From: Pseudomonas sp. RIT-PI-q
Lineage (GTDB): Bacteria > Pseudomonadota > Gammaproteobacteria > Pseudomonadales > Pseudomonadaceae
NCBI RefSeq assembly: GCF_001297125.1
Contig: NZ_LHPC01000055.1
Coordinates: 1 to 64,000 of the forward strand
Direction of reading: 5' to 3'
Length of the DNA: 64,000 bases
Positions 53,468-62,650 of the stretch are shown here, one piece after another. Both the position numbers and the translations under genes were made by a program. Every line of letters starts with the position of its first letter. Position 1 is the first letter of the stretch. The notes beneath the pieces were generated by a model, which had not been told where the DNA came from, did not search any database, and saw only the letters and a list, made by a program, of their open reading frames with translations.

Positions 53468-54832
53468 ATGACCAGCAACAACCCGCAAACCCGTGAGTGG
53501 CAAACCCTGAGCAATGATCACCACCTGGCCCCGTTCAGCGACTTCAAGCAGCTGAAAGAGAAAGGCCCGCGGATCATCACCACCGCCAAAGGCGTTTACC
53601 TCTGGGACAGCGAAGGCAACAAGATCCTCGACGGCATGGCCGGCCTGTGGTGCGTAGCGATCGGCTACGGTCGCGATGAACTGGCCGATGCCGCCAGCAA
53701 GCAAATGCGTGAACTGCCTTATTACAACCTGTTCTTCCAGACCGCTCACCCGCCGGTGCTGGAACTGGCCAAGGCCATCGCCGACATCGCACCGGAAGGC
53801 ATGAACCACGTGTTCTTCACCGGTTCCGGTTCCGAAGGCAACGACACCATGCTGCGTATGGTTCGTCACTACTGGGCGATCAAGGGCCAGCCGAAAAAGA
53901 AAGTCATCATCAGCCGCAAGAACGGCTATCACGGTTCCACCGTGGCCGGCGCGAGCCTGGGTGGCATGACTTACATGCACGAGCAGGGCGACCTGCCGAT
54001 TCCGGGCATCGTCCACATCGCCCAGCCGTACTGGTTCGGTGAAGGCGGCGACATGACGCCGGAAGAGTTCGGTATCTGGGCGGCCAATCAGCTGGAAGAG
54101 AAGATTCTGGAAGTTGGCGTCGACAACGTCGGTGCCTTTATTGCCGAGCCGATCCAGGGTGCCGGTGGCGTGATCATTCCGCCAGACACCTACTGGCCGC
54201 GCATCAAGGAAATCCTCGCCAAGTACGACATCCTGTTCGTGGCGGACGAAGTGATCTGTGGGTTCGGCCGTACCGGTGAGTGGTTCGGTACCGATTTCTA
54301 CGACCTCAAGCCCGACATGATGACCATCGCCAAGGGCCTGACCTCCGGCTACATCCCTATGGGTGGCCTGATCGTGCGTGACGAAGTGGTCGCGGTGCTC
54401 AACGAGGGTGGCGATTTCAACCACGGTTTCACCTATTCCGGGCACCCGGTGGCTGCTGCGGTAGCACTGGAAAACATCCGCATCCTGCGCGAAGAAAAAA
54501 TTGTCGAGCGCGTTCATGCAGAAACGGCACCCTATTTGCAAAAGCGTCTGCGGGAACTGAACGATCACCCGCTGGTGGGGGAAGTACGTGGGGTCGGTCT
54601 GTTGGGGGCCATCGAGCTGGTGCAGGACAAGGCCACTCGCAAACGTTACGAAGGCAAGGGCGTCGGCATGATCTGCCGCACGTTCTGCTTCGAGAACGGC
54701 CTGATCATGCGCGCCGTGGGCGACACCATGATCATTGCTCCGCCACTGGTGATCACACCGGCAGAAATCGATGAGTTGGTCACAAAGGCACGCAAGTGTC
54801 TGGACCTGACGCTGAGTGCGTTGCAGGGCTAA
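53468..54832 (+). CDS. spuC: Putrescine/polyamine aminotransferase (class III, PLP)
   Basis: A 454-residue omega-transaminase moving the amino group of putrescine to pyruvate to give 4-aminobutanal. Features: the LWCVAIGYGRDEL segment, FTGSGSEGNDTMLRMVRHYW, FVADEVICGFGRTG (PLP Asp) and the Schiff-base lysine in TIAKGLTSGYIPMGG. AGGAG precedes the ATG. With the spuA hydrolase broken, this transaminase route may be the main way this cluster handles putrescine; that is inference. Confidence 0.94.
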   Translation: MTSNNPQTREWQTLSNDHHLAPFSDFKQLKEKGPRIITTAKGVYLWDSEGNKILDGMAGLWCVAIGYGRDELADAASKQMRELPYYNLFFQTAHPPVLELAKAIADIAPEGMNHVFFTGSGSEGNDTMLRMVRHYWAIKGQPKKKVIISRKNGYHGSTVAGASLGGMTYMHEQGDLPIPGIVHIAQPYWFGEGGDMTPEEFGIWAANQLEEKILEVGVDNVGAFIAEPIQGAGGVIIPPDTYWPRIKEILAKYDILFVADEVICGFGRTGEWFGTDFYDLKPDMMTIAKGLTSGYIPMGGLIVRDEVVAVLNEGGDFNHGFTYSGHPVAAAVALENIRILREEKIVERVHAETAPYLQKRLRELNDHPLVGEVRGVGLLGAIELVQDKATRKRYEGKGVGMICRTFCFENGLIMRAVGDTMIIAPPLVITPAEIDELVTKARKCLDLTLSALQG

Positions 54833-54999
54833 GTGCTAGGCTCTGGGCGGGGTGTGAAGTTTGCATTTCGCTCAGAGCAAACAAAGGATGGGTCTTTCCT
54901 TGAAAGCCTGCCTTGGATCTTGCCAGACTACCGGTTGTTCGGGGTGCCCGGGAAAGGCCGCTGAGCACGTGGTTAAAAAGAAAAATTGGAGCATTACCC

Positions 55000-56112
55000 A
55001 TGAAGGCATTAGGTATGAAGATAGCTGGCAAGACCCTCCTCGCCATGTCCCTGATGGGCGTGATGGCGGGCGCAGTTCAGGCGGACGATAAAGTTCTTCA
55101 CGTGTACAACTGGTCCGATTACATCGCACCTGACACCATCGCGAACTTCGAAAAAGAGTCCGGGATCAAGGTGGTGTACGACGTTTTTGACAGCAACGAA
55201 ACCCTGGAAGCCAAGTTGCTGGCAGGCAAGTCCGGCTACGACATCGTCGTACCGTCGAACAACTTCCTGGCCAAGCAGATCAAGGCCGGCGTTTACCAGA
55301 AACTCGACAAGTCCAAGTTGCCTAACTGGAAAAACCTGAACCCCGACCTGCTCAAAGCGGTATCGGTGAGCGACCCCGGCAACGAACATGCCTTCCCTTA
55401 CATGTGGGGTTCGATCGGTATCGGCTTCAACGCCGAGAAGGTCAAGGCTGCACTGGGTGCCGACGCACCGACCGATTCCTGGGACCTGATCTTCAAGCCT
55501 GAAAACGCCGCCAAGTTGAAGTCGTGCGGTATCAGTCTGCTGGATTCGCCTACCGAGATGATTCCGGTGGCGCTGCATTACCTGGGTCTGCCAACCGACA
55601 GCCAGAAGAAAGAAGACATCGACAAGGCCGAAGCGCTGATCATGAAGGTCCGTCCTTCGATCGCCTACTTCCACTCGTCCAAGTACATCTCTGATCTGGC
55701 CAACGGCAACATCTGCGTAGCCGTGGGTTACTCGGGTGACATCTACCAGGCCAAGTCTCGCGCCGCTGAAGCCGGTGACAAGGTGAAAGTCAGCTACAAC
55801 ATTCCGAAAGAAGGTGCGGGCAGCTTCTACGACATGGTCGCCATCCCTAAAGATGCCGAAAACGTCGAAGGCGCCTACAAGTTCATGACCTACCTGCAGA
55901 AGCCGGAAGTCATGGCGGCCATCACCAACGCCGTACGCTTCCCGAACGGTAACGCGGCTGCAACCCCGTTGGTTGATAAAGACATCACTAGCGATCCAGG
56001 CATCTACCCGCCAGCAGACGTGTTGGCCAAGCTGTACGCGATTGCCGACTTGCCGGCCGCGACCCAGCGGATCCTGACGCGCAGCTGGACCAAGATCAAA
56101 TCCGGTAAGTAA
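55000..56112 (+). CDS. spuD: Polyamine ABC transporter, binding protein (PotF/SpuD)
   Basis: A 370-residue periplasmic protein for putrescine or spermidine. Signal peptide from [19 protein letters not shown] to AVQA; mature part has [49 protein letters not shown] and a WTKIKSGK end, all PotF-type. Ser, Trp and Asp of NWSDYI line the polyamine site. ATG at 55000 has TTGGAG eight bases upstream. A paralogue follows (spuE); in P. aeruginosa SpuD prefers putrescine and SpuE spermidine, and this order matches. Confidence 0.93.
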   Translation: MKALGMKIAGKTLLAMSLMGVMAGAVQADDKVLHVYNWSDYIAPDTIANFEKESGIKVVYDVFDSNETLEAKLLAGKSGYDIVVPSNNFLAKQIKAGVYQKLDKSKLPNWKNLNPDLLKAVSVSDPGNEHAFPYMWGSIGIGFNAEKVKAALGADAPTDSWDLIFKPENAAKLKSCGISLLDSPTEMIPVALHYLGLPTDSQKKEDIDKAEALIMKVRPSIAYFHSSKYISDLANGNICVAVGYSGDIYQAKSRAAEAGDKVKVSYNIPKEGAGSFYDMVAIPKDAENVEGAYKFMTYLQKPEVMAAITNAVRFPNGNAAATPLVDKDITSDPGIYPPADVLAKLYAIADLPAATQRILTRSWTKIKSGK

Positions 56113-56119
56113 GTAAAAC

Positions 56120-56223
56120 CCTGTAGGAGCGAGCTCGCTCGCGATGGTCGTCAACGATAACGCTGGGTGCCTGACACCCCGCGGTGCTCTCGGGTTCATC
56201 GCGAGCAAGCTCGCTCCTACAGG
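56120..56223. repeat. REP doublet (A-type core) between spuD and spuE
   Basis: Inverted copies GTAGGAGCGAGCTCGCTCG / GCGAGCAAGCTCGCTCCTAC with the spacer in reverse orientation. It lies between two genes of one transporter, where it may shape relative mRNA stability. Confidence 0.9.
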
Positions 56224-56310
56224 TATCGGTATAAAAGTTTTGCTGGAACGGTTTATCGAGGGTAAGTTGCGCGCCGGTTTTGTTGTCAGGCAGCCATGGC
56301 TGTCATGTAA

Positions 56311-57450
<1,140 letters not shown>

Positions 57451-57519
57451 CTGCAAGGCTCAAACTATCCAAGGTTCGCTCGCCTCGGGCGAACTGCAAT
57501 TTTGTTGGGAGTTTCGTAA

Positions 57520-58662
57520 ATGGCAGTTGCCTCCGGCGCCTATAAGAAAGCCCTCGAGGGCGACCAATCACCTAAACAGGTGTTGGTCAAAATCGACCGG
57601 GTCACGAAGAAGTTCGACGAGACGATTGCCGTGGACGATGTGTCCCTGGAAATCAAGAAAGGCGAGATCTTCGCCCTGCTCGGCGGTTCGGGATCGGGCA
57701 AATCCACCTTGCTGCGCATGCTCGCAGGCTTCGAACGGCCCACGGAGGGGCGGATTTTCCTCGATGGCGTCGACATCACGGACATGCCGCCGTACGAGCG
57801 GCCGATCAACATGATGTTCCAGTCCTACGCCTTGTTCCCGCACATGACCGTGGCGCAGAACATCGCGTTCGGCCTCAAGCAGGACAAAATCCCCGCAGCT
57901 GAAGTCGATGCGCGTGTCGCGGACATGCTCAAGCTGGTGCAGATGACGCAGTACGCCAAGCGCAAGCCGCATCAATTGTCCGGTGGCCAGCGTCAGCGTG
58001 TGGCCCTGGCCCGTTCGCTGGCCAAGCGACCGAAGCTATTGCTGCTCGACGAACCGATGGGTGCGCTGGACAAGAAGCTGCGTTCGCAAATGCAACTGGA
58101 GCTGGTCGAGATCATCGAACGCGTCGGCGTAACCTGCGTCATGGTGACCCACGACCAGGAAGAGGCCATGACCATGGCCGAGCGCATCGCGATCATGCAC
58201 CTGGGCTGGATCGCCCAGATCGGCAGCCCGATCGACATCTACGAAACCCCGACCAGCCGCCTGGTCTGCGAGTTCATCGGCAACGTCAACATCTTCGACG
58301 GTGAAGTGATCGACGACGCCGAAGGCCACGCGACCATCACCTGCAAGGACCTGGACCGCCAGATCTATGTCGGCCACGGCATCAGCACCTCGGTGCAGGA
58401 TAAATCCGTGACCTACGCGATCCGTCCGGAAAAACTGCTGGTGACGCCAACCATGCCGACCTGCGAATACAACTGGTCCAGCGGCAAGGTGCATGACATT
58501 GCTTATCTCGGTGGCCACTCGGTGTTCTACGTCGAACTGCCGAGCGGCAAGATCGTCCAGTCGTTCGTCGCCAATGCCGAGCGCCGTGGTCAGCGCCCAA
58601 CCTGGGGTGACCAGGTTTACGTGTATTGGGAAGACGACAGCGGCGTGGTACTTCGCTCATGA
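57520..58662 (+). CDS. spuF: Polyamine ABC transporter, ATP-binding protein (PotG/SpuF)
   Basis: A 380-residue ATPase: Walker A GGSGSGKST near residue 62, signature LSGGQRQRVALARSL, Walker B LLLLDEPMGALDKKLR, His switch MVTHDQEEAM, and a C-terminal TOBE domain (YAIRPEKLLV). The long form with TOBE is typical of PotG-type. GGGAG precedes the ATG and its stop overlaps the permease start by four bases (ATGA). Confidence 0.95.
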   Translation: MAVASGAYKKALEGDQSPKQVLVKIDRVTKKFDETIAVDDVSLEIKKGEIFALLGGSGSGKSTLLRMLAGFERPTEGRIFLDGVDITDMPPYERPINMMFQSYALFPHMTVAQNIAFGLKQDKIPAAEVDARVADMLKLVQMTQYAKRKPHQLSGGQRQRVALARSLAKRPKLLLLDEPMGALDKKLRSQMQLELVEIIERVGVTCVMVTHDQEEAMTMAERIAIMHLGWIAQIGSPIDIYETPTSRLVCEFIGNVNIFDGEVIDDAEGHATITCKDLDRQIYVGHGISTSVQDKSVTYAIRPEKLLVTPTMPTCEYNWSSGKVHDIAYLGGHSVFYVELPSGKIVQSFVANAERRGQRPTWGDQVYVYWEDDSGVVLRS

Positions 58663-59579
58663 ACATGCGCAAATTCAAACGCCGCCTCAATCGAATAATT
58701 CCCGGTGGCCGTCAGCTGGTCATCGGGGTTCCGTTCATTTGGTTGTTCCTGTTCTTCATGTTGCCGTTCTTCATCGTCCTGAAGATCAGCTTCGCCGAAG
58801 CCGACGTGGCCATTCCGCCGTACACCGAGATCTACAGCTACCTCGACCAGAAAGTGCAGTTGCTGCTGAACCTGAGCAACTACGCAATGCTGGCCGGCGA
58901 CGAGTTGTACATCGCCGCTTACCTCGGCTCGCTGAAGATGGCGCTGATCAGCACCGTCCTCTGTTTGCTGATCGGCTACCCGATGGCCTACGCCATTGCC
59001 AGTGCCCGTAAAGAGATGCAAACGGTGCTGGTGCTGCTGATCATGATGCCGACCTGGACGGCGATCCTGATCCGCGTCTATGCGTGGATGGGCATTCTCA
59101 GCAACAACGGCCTGCTCAACGGCTTCCTGATGAGCATGGGCTGGATCAATGAGCCACTGCAGATCCTCAACACCAACCTCGCCGTGTACATCGGCGTCGT
59201 GTATTCGTACCTGCCGTTCATGATCCTGCCGCTCTACGCCAACCTGGTGAAGCACGACAACAGCCTGCTGGAAGCCGCCTCGGACCTCGGGTCGAGCACC
59301 TTCAACAGCTTCTGGAAAATCACCATTCCGCTGTCCAAGAACGGCATCGTCGCCGGCTGCATGCTGGTGTTCATTCCGGTGGTGGGCGAGTTCGTGATCC
59401 CGGAACTGCTCGGCGGCCCTGAAACCCTGATGATCGGTAAAGTCCTCTGGCAAGAGTTCTTCAACAACCGTGACTGGCCGGTGGCGTCTGCCCTGGCGGT
59501 GGTGATGCTGGCGATCCTGATTGTGCCGATCATCCTGTTCAACCGTAGTCAGGCCAAAGAAATGGAGGGCAAAGAATGA
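58659..59579 (+). CDS. spuG: Polyamine ABC transporter, permease (PotH/SpuG)
   Basis: A 306-residue permease with about six spans (VIGVPFIWLFLFFMLPFFIVL first) and the EAA loop LLEAASDLGSSTFNSFWKITIPLS. Start at ATG 58659, inside spuF end. Its stop overlaps spuH by four bases. Forms the channel with SpuH. Confidence 0.94.
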   Translation: MNMRKFKRRLNRIIPGGRQLVIGVPFIWLFLFFMLPFFIVLKISFAEADVAIPPYTEIYSYLDQKVQLLLNLSNYAMLAGDELYIAAYLGSLKMALISTVLCLLIGYPMAYAIASARKEMQTVLVLLIMMPTWTAILIRVYAWMGILSNNGLLNGFLMSMGWINEPLQILNTNLAVYIGVVYSYLPFMILPLYANLVKHDNSLLEAASDLGSSTFNSFWKITIPLSKNGIVAGCMLVFIPVVGEFVIPELLGGPETLMIGKVLWQEFFNNRDWPVASALAVVMLAILIVPIILFNRSQAKEMEGKE

Positions 59580-60469
59580 AGCGCTTCCGTTTCTCAAGCT
59601 TCATGTTGGTAGCGGGTCTGCTGTTTATCTACGCACCGATGCTGATCCTGGTGATCTACTCGTTCAACGCCTCGAAACTGGTGACGGTGTGGGGCGGCTG
59701 GTCGATCAAGTGGTACGTCGGTTTGATGGACAACACCCAACTGATGGGCTCGGTGGTGCGCTCGCTGGAAATCGCCTGCTACACGGCGGTGGCCGCAGTG
59801 GCGCTGGGGGCGCTGGCGGCCTTCGTGCTGACCCGCATCACCCACTTCAAGGGCCGTACGCTGTTCGGTGGCCTGGTCACCGCACCGTTGGTGATGCCCG
59901 AAGTGATCACCGGTCTGTCGCTGTTGCTGCTGTTCGTGGCCATGGCGCAGATGATCGGCTGGCCACAGGAACGCGGCATCATTACCATCTGGATCGCCCA
60001 CACCACGTTCTGTGCGGCGTATGTGGCGGTGGTGGTGTCGGCGCGCTTGCGTGAGCTGGACCTGTCGATCGAAGAGGCGGCCATGGACCTCGGCGCACGG
60101 CCGTGGAAGGTGTTCTTCCTGATCACCATTCCGATGATCGCGCCATCGCTGGGTGCCGGCGGCATGATGTCCTTTGCGCTCTCGCTGGATGACCTGGTGC
60201 TGGCGAGCTTCGTCTCCGGTCCGGGTTCGACGACCCTGCCGATGGAAGTGTTCTCGGCGGTGCGCCTGGGCGTGAAGCCCGAGATCAACGCCGTGGCCAG
60301 CCTGATTCTGCTGGCGGTATCGCTGATGACATTCCTGGTCTGGTTCTTCAGCCGCCGCGCCGAAGAAAGCCGCAAGCGTGCGATCCAGCAGGCCATCGAA
60401 GAAAGCGCTGCCGACTCCTGGAAACAACCGGACGTGCGTCGCGCACAGCAGGCGCCGGAAGCGGCATAA
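59576..60469 (+). CDS. spuH: Polyamine ABC transporter, permease (PotI/SpuH)
   Basis: A 297-residue permease, about six spans, EAA loop IEEAAMDLGARPWKVFFLITIP. Its C-terminal tail is charged (FFSRRAEESRKRAIQQAIEE) and longer than usual, as in Pseudomonas homologues. Ends the spu importer operon; a GGTTGAC/GTCAACC hairpin without a T-run follows at 60481-60506. Confidence 0.94.
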   Translation: MKRFRFSSFMLVAGLLFIYAPMLILVIYSFNASKLVTVWGGWSIKWYVGLMDNTQLMGSVVRSLEIACYTAVAAVALGALAAFVLTRITHFKGRTLFGGLVTAPLVMPEVITGLSLLLLFVAMAQMIGWPQERGIITIWIAHTTFCAAYVAVVVSARLRELDLSIEEAAMDLGARPWKVFFLITIPMIAPSLGAGGMMSFALSLDDLVLASFVSGPGSTTLPMEVFSAVRLGVKPEINAVASLILLAVSLMTFLVWFFSRRAEESRKRAIQQAIEESAADSWKQPDVRRAQQAPEAA

Positions 60470-60513
60470 GCCTGAAGCGAGGTTGACCACGACTCCGTAG
60501 TCAACCCAACTCA

Positions 60514-60606
60514 CTGTGGGAGCGGGCTTGCCCGCGATGGGGTCAGTACATTCAACATCAATGTTGTCTGGTATTCCGCCATCGCGGGCAAGCCCGCTCC
60601 CACAGG
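60514..60606. repeat. REP doublet (G-type core)
   Basis: Inverted copies of TGTGGGAGCGGGCTTGCCCG between convergent spuH and the HD-domain gene. Confidence 0.9.
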
Positions 60607-60617
60607 TTTTTTGGTGA

Positions 60618-61259
60618 TCAGGAAACCCAAGGTGACTTGCGGATGATCTCGACGAAGTTCATCGGTTTGAAGCCCGGCTCGCTGTCCACCAGCACATCCG
60701 CGTTCACGGTGCCGAACGTGGTGTCCGGCCGGTGTTTGAAGCCATTGGCGAACGCACACAGGATGCATTCCTTGAACCCTTCGCCACGCGGGTGCGCATG
60801 CACCACCGCTTCACGCTGCACGGTGGGGAACGCGGCGTAATCGATACCCAGCACATCCATCTCGACACCGGCAGTCACCAGCGCCACGTTCGGACGCAGG
60901 TGCTGCGGCACACCCGGTGTGGTGTGCAGCGCAATTGACAGCCACACCTGCTCGAGATCGTCGTCCGACAGGCCATAAGGTTTGAGGAATGCTTTGGCGG
61001 CGTTGGCGCTATCGACTTCGAATCGTTCGTCATCCGTGCGGTGACCTTCCACCAGGCCCAAGTCATGGAACATGGCGCCGACGTACAACAGCTCGGGGTT
61101 GTAGGCCAGTTGCTTGCGTTCACCGCTCAACGCGCCGAACAGAAACACCCGGCGTGAGTGGTGATACAGCAGGTCTGATTCGACGTCGCGAATGTATTCA
61201 GTGGTGGCCCTGGCCAACGCGCTGTCGGGGATTTTGATACCGGCGATGGTGCTGCTCAT
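60618..61259 (-). CDS. HD-domain hydrolase, cyanamide hydratase-like
   Basis: A 213-residue soluble metal-dependent hydrolase. HD residues are His34 (LLYHHSRRVFLFG), His65-Asp66 (GAMFHDLGL) and a later Asp in AGVEMDVLG; the ALHTTPG segment adds a further metal His. Fungal cyanamide hydratases and yeast DDI2 share this plan, but the reaction here is unknown and could be a nitrile, isonitrile or other small molecule. GAGGAAAG precedes the ATG. Divergent from a GlxA-type regulator that may control it. Confidence 0.8.
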   Translation of the reverse strand: MSSTIAGIKIPDSALARATTEYIRDVESDLLYHHSRRVFLFGALSGERKQLAYNPELLYVGAMFHDLGLVEGHRTDDERFEVDSANAAKAFLKPYGLSDDDLEQVWLSIALHTTPGVPQHLRPNVALVTAGVEMDVLGIDYAAFPTVQREAVVHAHPRGEGFKECILCAFANGFKHRPDTTFGTVNADVLVDSEPGFKPMNFVEIIRKSPWVS

Positions 61260-61564
61260 GGTGCTTTCCTCGTGGGGAACGCCGTGGCGGCGCTGATGGG
61301 TTCAGTCTGTTCCCGCACCTCAAACCGGACAATCGGTCCATGGCTGCGATCCTTGCCAATGAACCTGCATATCGCGCCAACCTCGCTTGTTGCGCGCGGA
61401 TTGGCTAAGTTTGCACACAGCCCCTGTAGGAGTGAGCTTGCTCGCGATGGACGCAAGGACGCCGCGTTCATCCAGGCGGCCCGCGTCATCGTTGACGTCC
61501 ATCGCGAGCAAGCTCGCTCCTACAGGTCTTGGTGCATTCAGAGCCATAGAAGGCGATTCACGTC
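61260..61564. other. Divergent intergenic region with REP doublet
   Basis: Between the HD-domain gene and the GlxA-type regulator gene. The left 160 bases hold the HD gene promoter and possibly the regulator's site (no clear palindrome seen); the right half is a REP doublet. No gene. Confidence 0.5.
61423..61526. repeat. REP doublet (A-type core)
   Basis: Inverted copies CCTGTAGGAGTGAGCTTGCT (one base changed) and GCGAGCAAGCTCGCTCCTAC with the conserved spacer ending CATCGTTGACGTCC. Confidence 0.9.
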
Positions 61565-62530
61565 ATGAGTAAAACCGTTGCCATCGTGGTGTTCGCAGGC
61601 GTTCAGTCCCTGGACGTCACCGGTCCCATGGACGTGTTTTCCGAAGCCAATCGGTTCCTGGCACCGCAAGATCACTATCGGCTGGAGGTGATCGGGGTCG
61701 AGCGTGGGGTGATGGCCTGCTCCAACGGCTTGTCACTCAATGCCCATCGGCATTTCAGCGAAGCGCTGGAGGCCTATGACTTGCTACTGGTGGCCGGTGG
61801 GCCGCAGTTGCCGTTCATGAATTTCGGCGCGGCATTCGATGCCTGGCTGCGCGATGCTTGCGCGCTGGCGCAGCGCTTTGGCTCGATCTGCAACGGCGCG
61901 TTCATGCTCGCCCGGGCCGGATTGCTCGAAGGACGAACAGTGACCACTCACTGGGGCGATGCGGCGGCGCTGGCGGCGTTGTGCCCATCGACGCAGGTCG
62001 ACGCCGATCGCCTGTACGTGCAGGACGGCGAGCTGTACACCTCGGCCGGGGTCACGGCGGGGATCGATCTGTCGTTGTACCTGCTGGGCCGGGACCACGG
62101 GCCGGAAGTGGCCCTCAGCGTGGCCAAGCGGCTGGTGGTGTTCACTCAACGCTCGGGCGGGCAATCGCAGTTCAGCCCGTTCCTCACGCCACACGCGGAA
62201 CCGACGTCGGCGGTGGCGTTGGTGCAGCTCTACGTGTTGGCCAACCTCACCGGCGACCTGACGATTGCCGACCTGGCCAATGCGGCCAACATGAGCGCGC
62301 GCAACTTTTCACGGGTGTTCGCCAAGGAGGCGAAAATCACTCCGGCGGAATTCGTCGAGCGGGCGCGGGTGGACGCGGCGCGGGTGCTGCTCGAGAGCAC
62401 CAGCTCGCCGCTCAAGACCGTGGCGTATCAGTGCGGGTTTCGCGATGCCCAGCACATGCGCAGTGTGTTCAACCGCAGGCTGGGGGTAACGCCGCAGCAG
62501 TTCAGGCTGAACTTTGCGGCGATGGTTTGA
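61565..62530 (+). CDS. GlxA family transcriptional regulator (DJ-1/PfpI plus AraC HTH)
   Basis: A 321-residue regulator. Residues about 4-170 are a DJ-1/PfpI class I amidotransferase-like domain with the nucleophile-elbow cysteine kept (GSICNGAFMLARAG). The C-terminal 100 residues are an AraC double helix-turn-helix (LTIADLANAANMSARNFSRVF, and LKTVAYQCGFRDAQHMRSVF). Relatives sense arginine, glycine betaine, carnitine or unknown small ligands. Weak ribosome site. Divergent from the HD-domain hydrolase, so this pair may form a regulator-enzyme unit. Confidence 0.9.
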   Translation: MSKTVAIVVFAGVQSLDVTGPMDVFSEANRFLAPQDHYRLEVIGVERGVMACSNGLSLNAHRHFSEALEAYDLLLVAGGPQLPFMNFGAAFDAWLRDACALAQRFGSICNGAFMLARAGLLEGRTVTTHWGDAAALAALCPSTQVDADRLYVQDGELYTSAGVTAGIDLSLYLLGRDHGPEVALSVAKRLVVFTQRSGGQSQFSPFLTPHAEPTSAVALVQLYVLANLTGDLTIADLANAANMSARNFSRVFAKEAKITPAEFVERARVDAARVLLESTSSPLKTVAYQCGFRDAQHMRSVFNRRLGVTPQQFRLNFAAMV

Positions 62531-62556
62531 GCCAGCGTTGATAGTGTTTGTAAGGG

Positions 62557-62630
62557 CCTCTTCGCGGGCAAGCCTCGCTCCTACAAGGGCGACGCGTAAC
62601 CTGTAGGAGCGAGGCTTGCCCGCGAAGGCG
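62557..62630. repeat. REP doublet (mixed core), short spacer
   Basis: Inverted copies around GCGGGCAAGCCTCGCTCCTA with only about 12 bases between, the tightest doublet in the window. Lies between convergent genes. Confidence 0.9.
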
Positions 62631-62650
62631 TCCGCCCGGCCACCGAAAAT

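Noticed and set aside
54843-54880. Sigma-54-like GGTGTGAAGTTTGC before spuD
   Set aside because: The -12 part fits but the -24 part does not; too weak to call.
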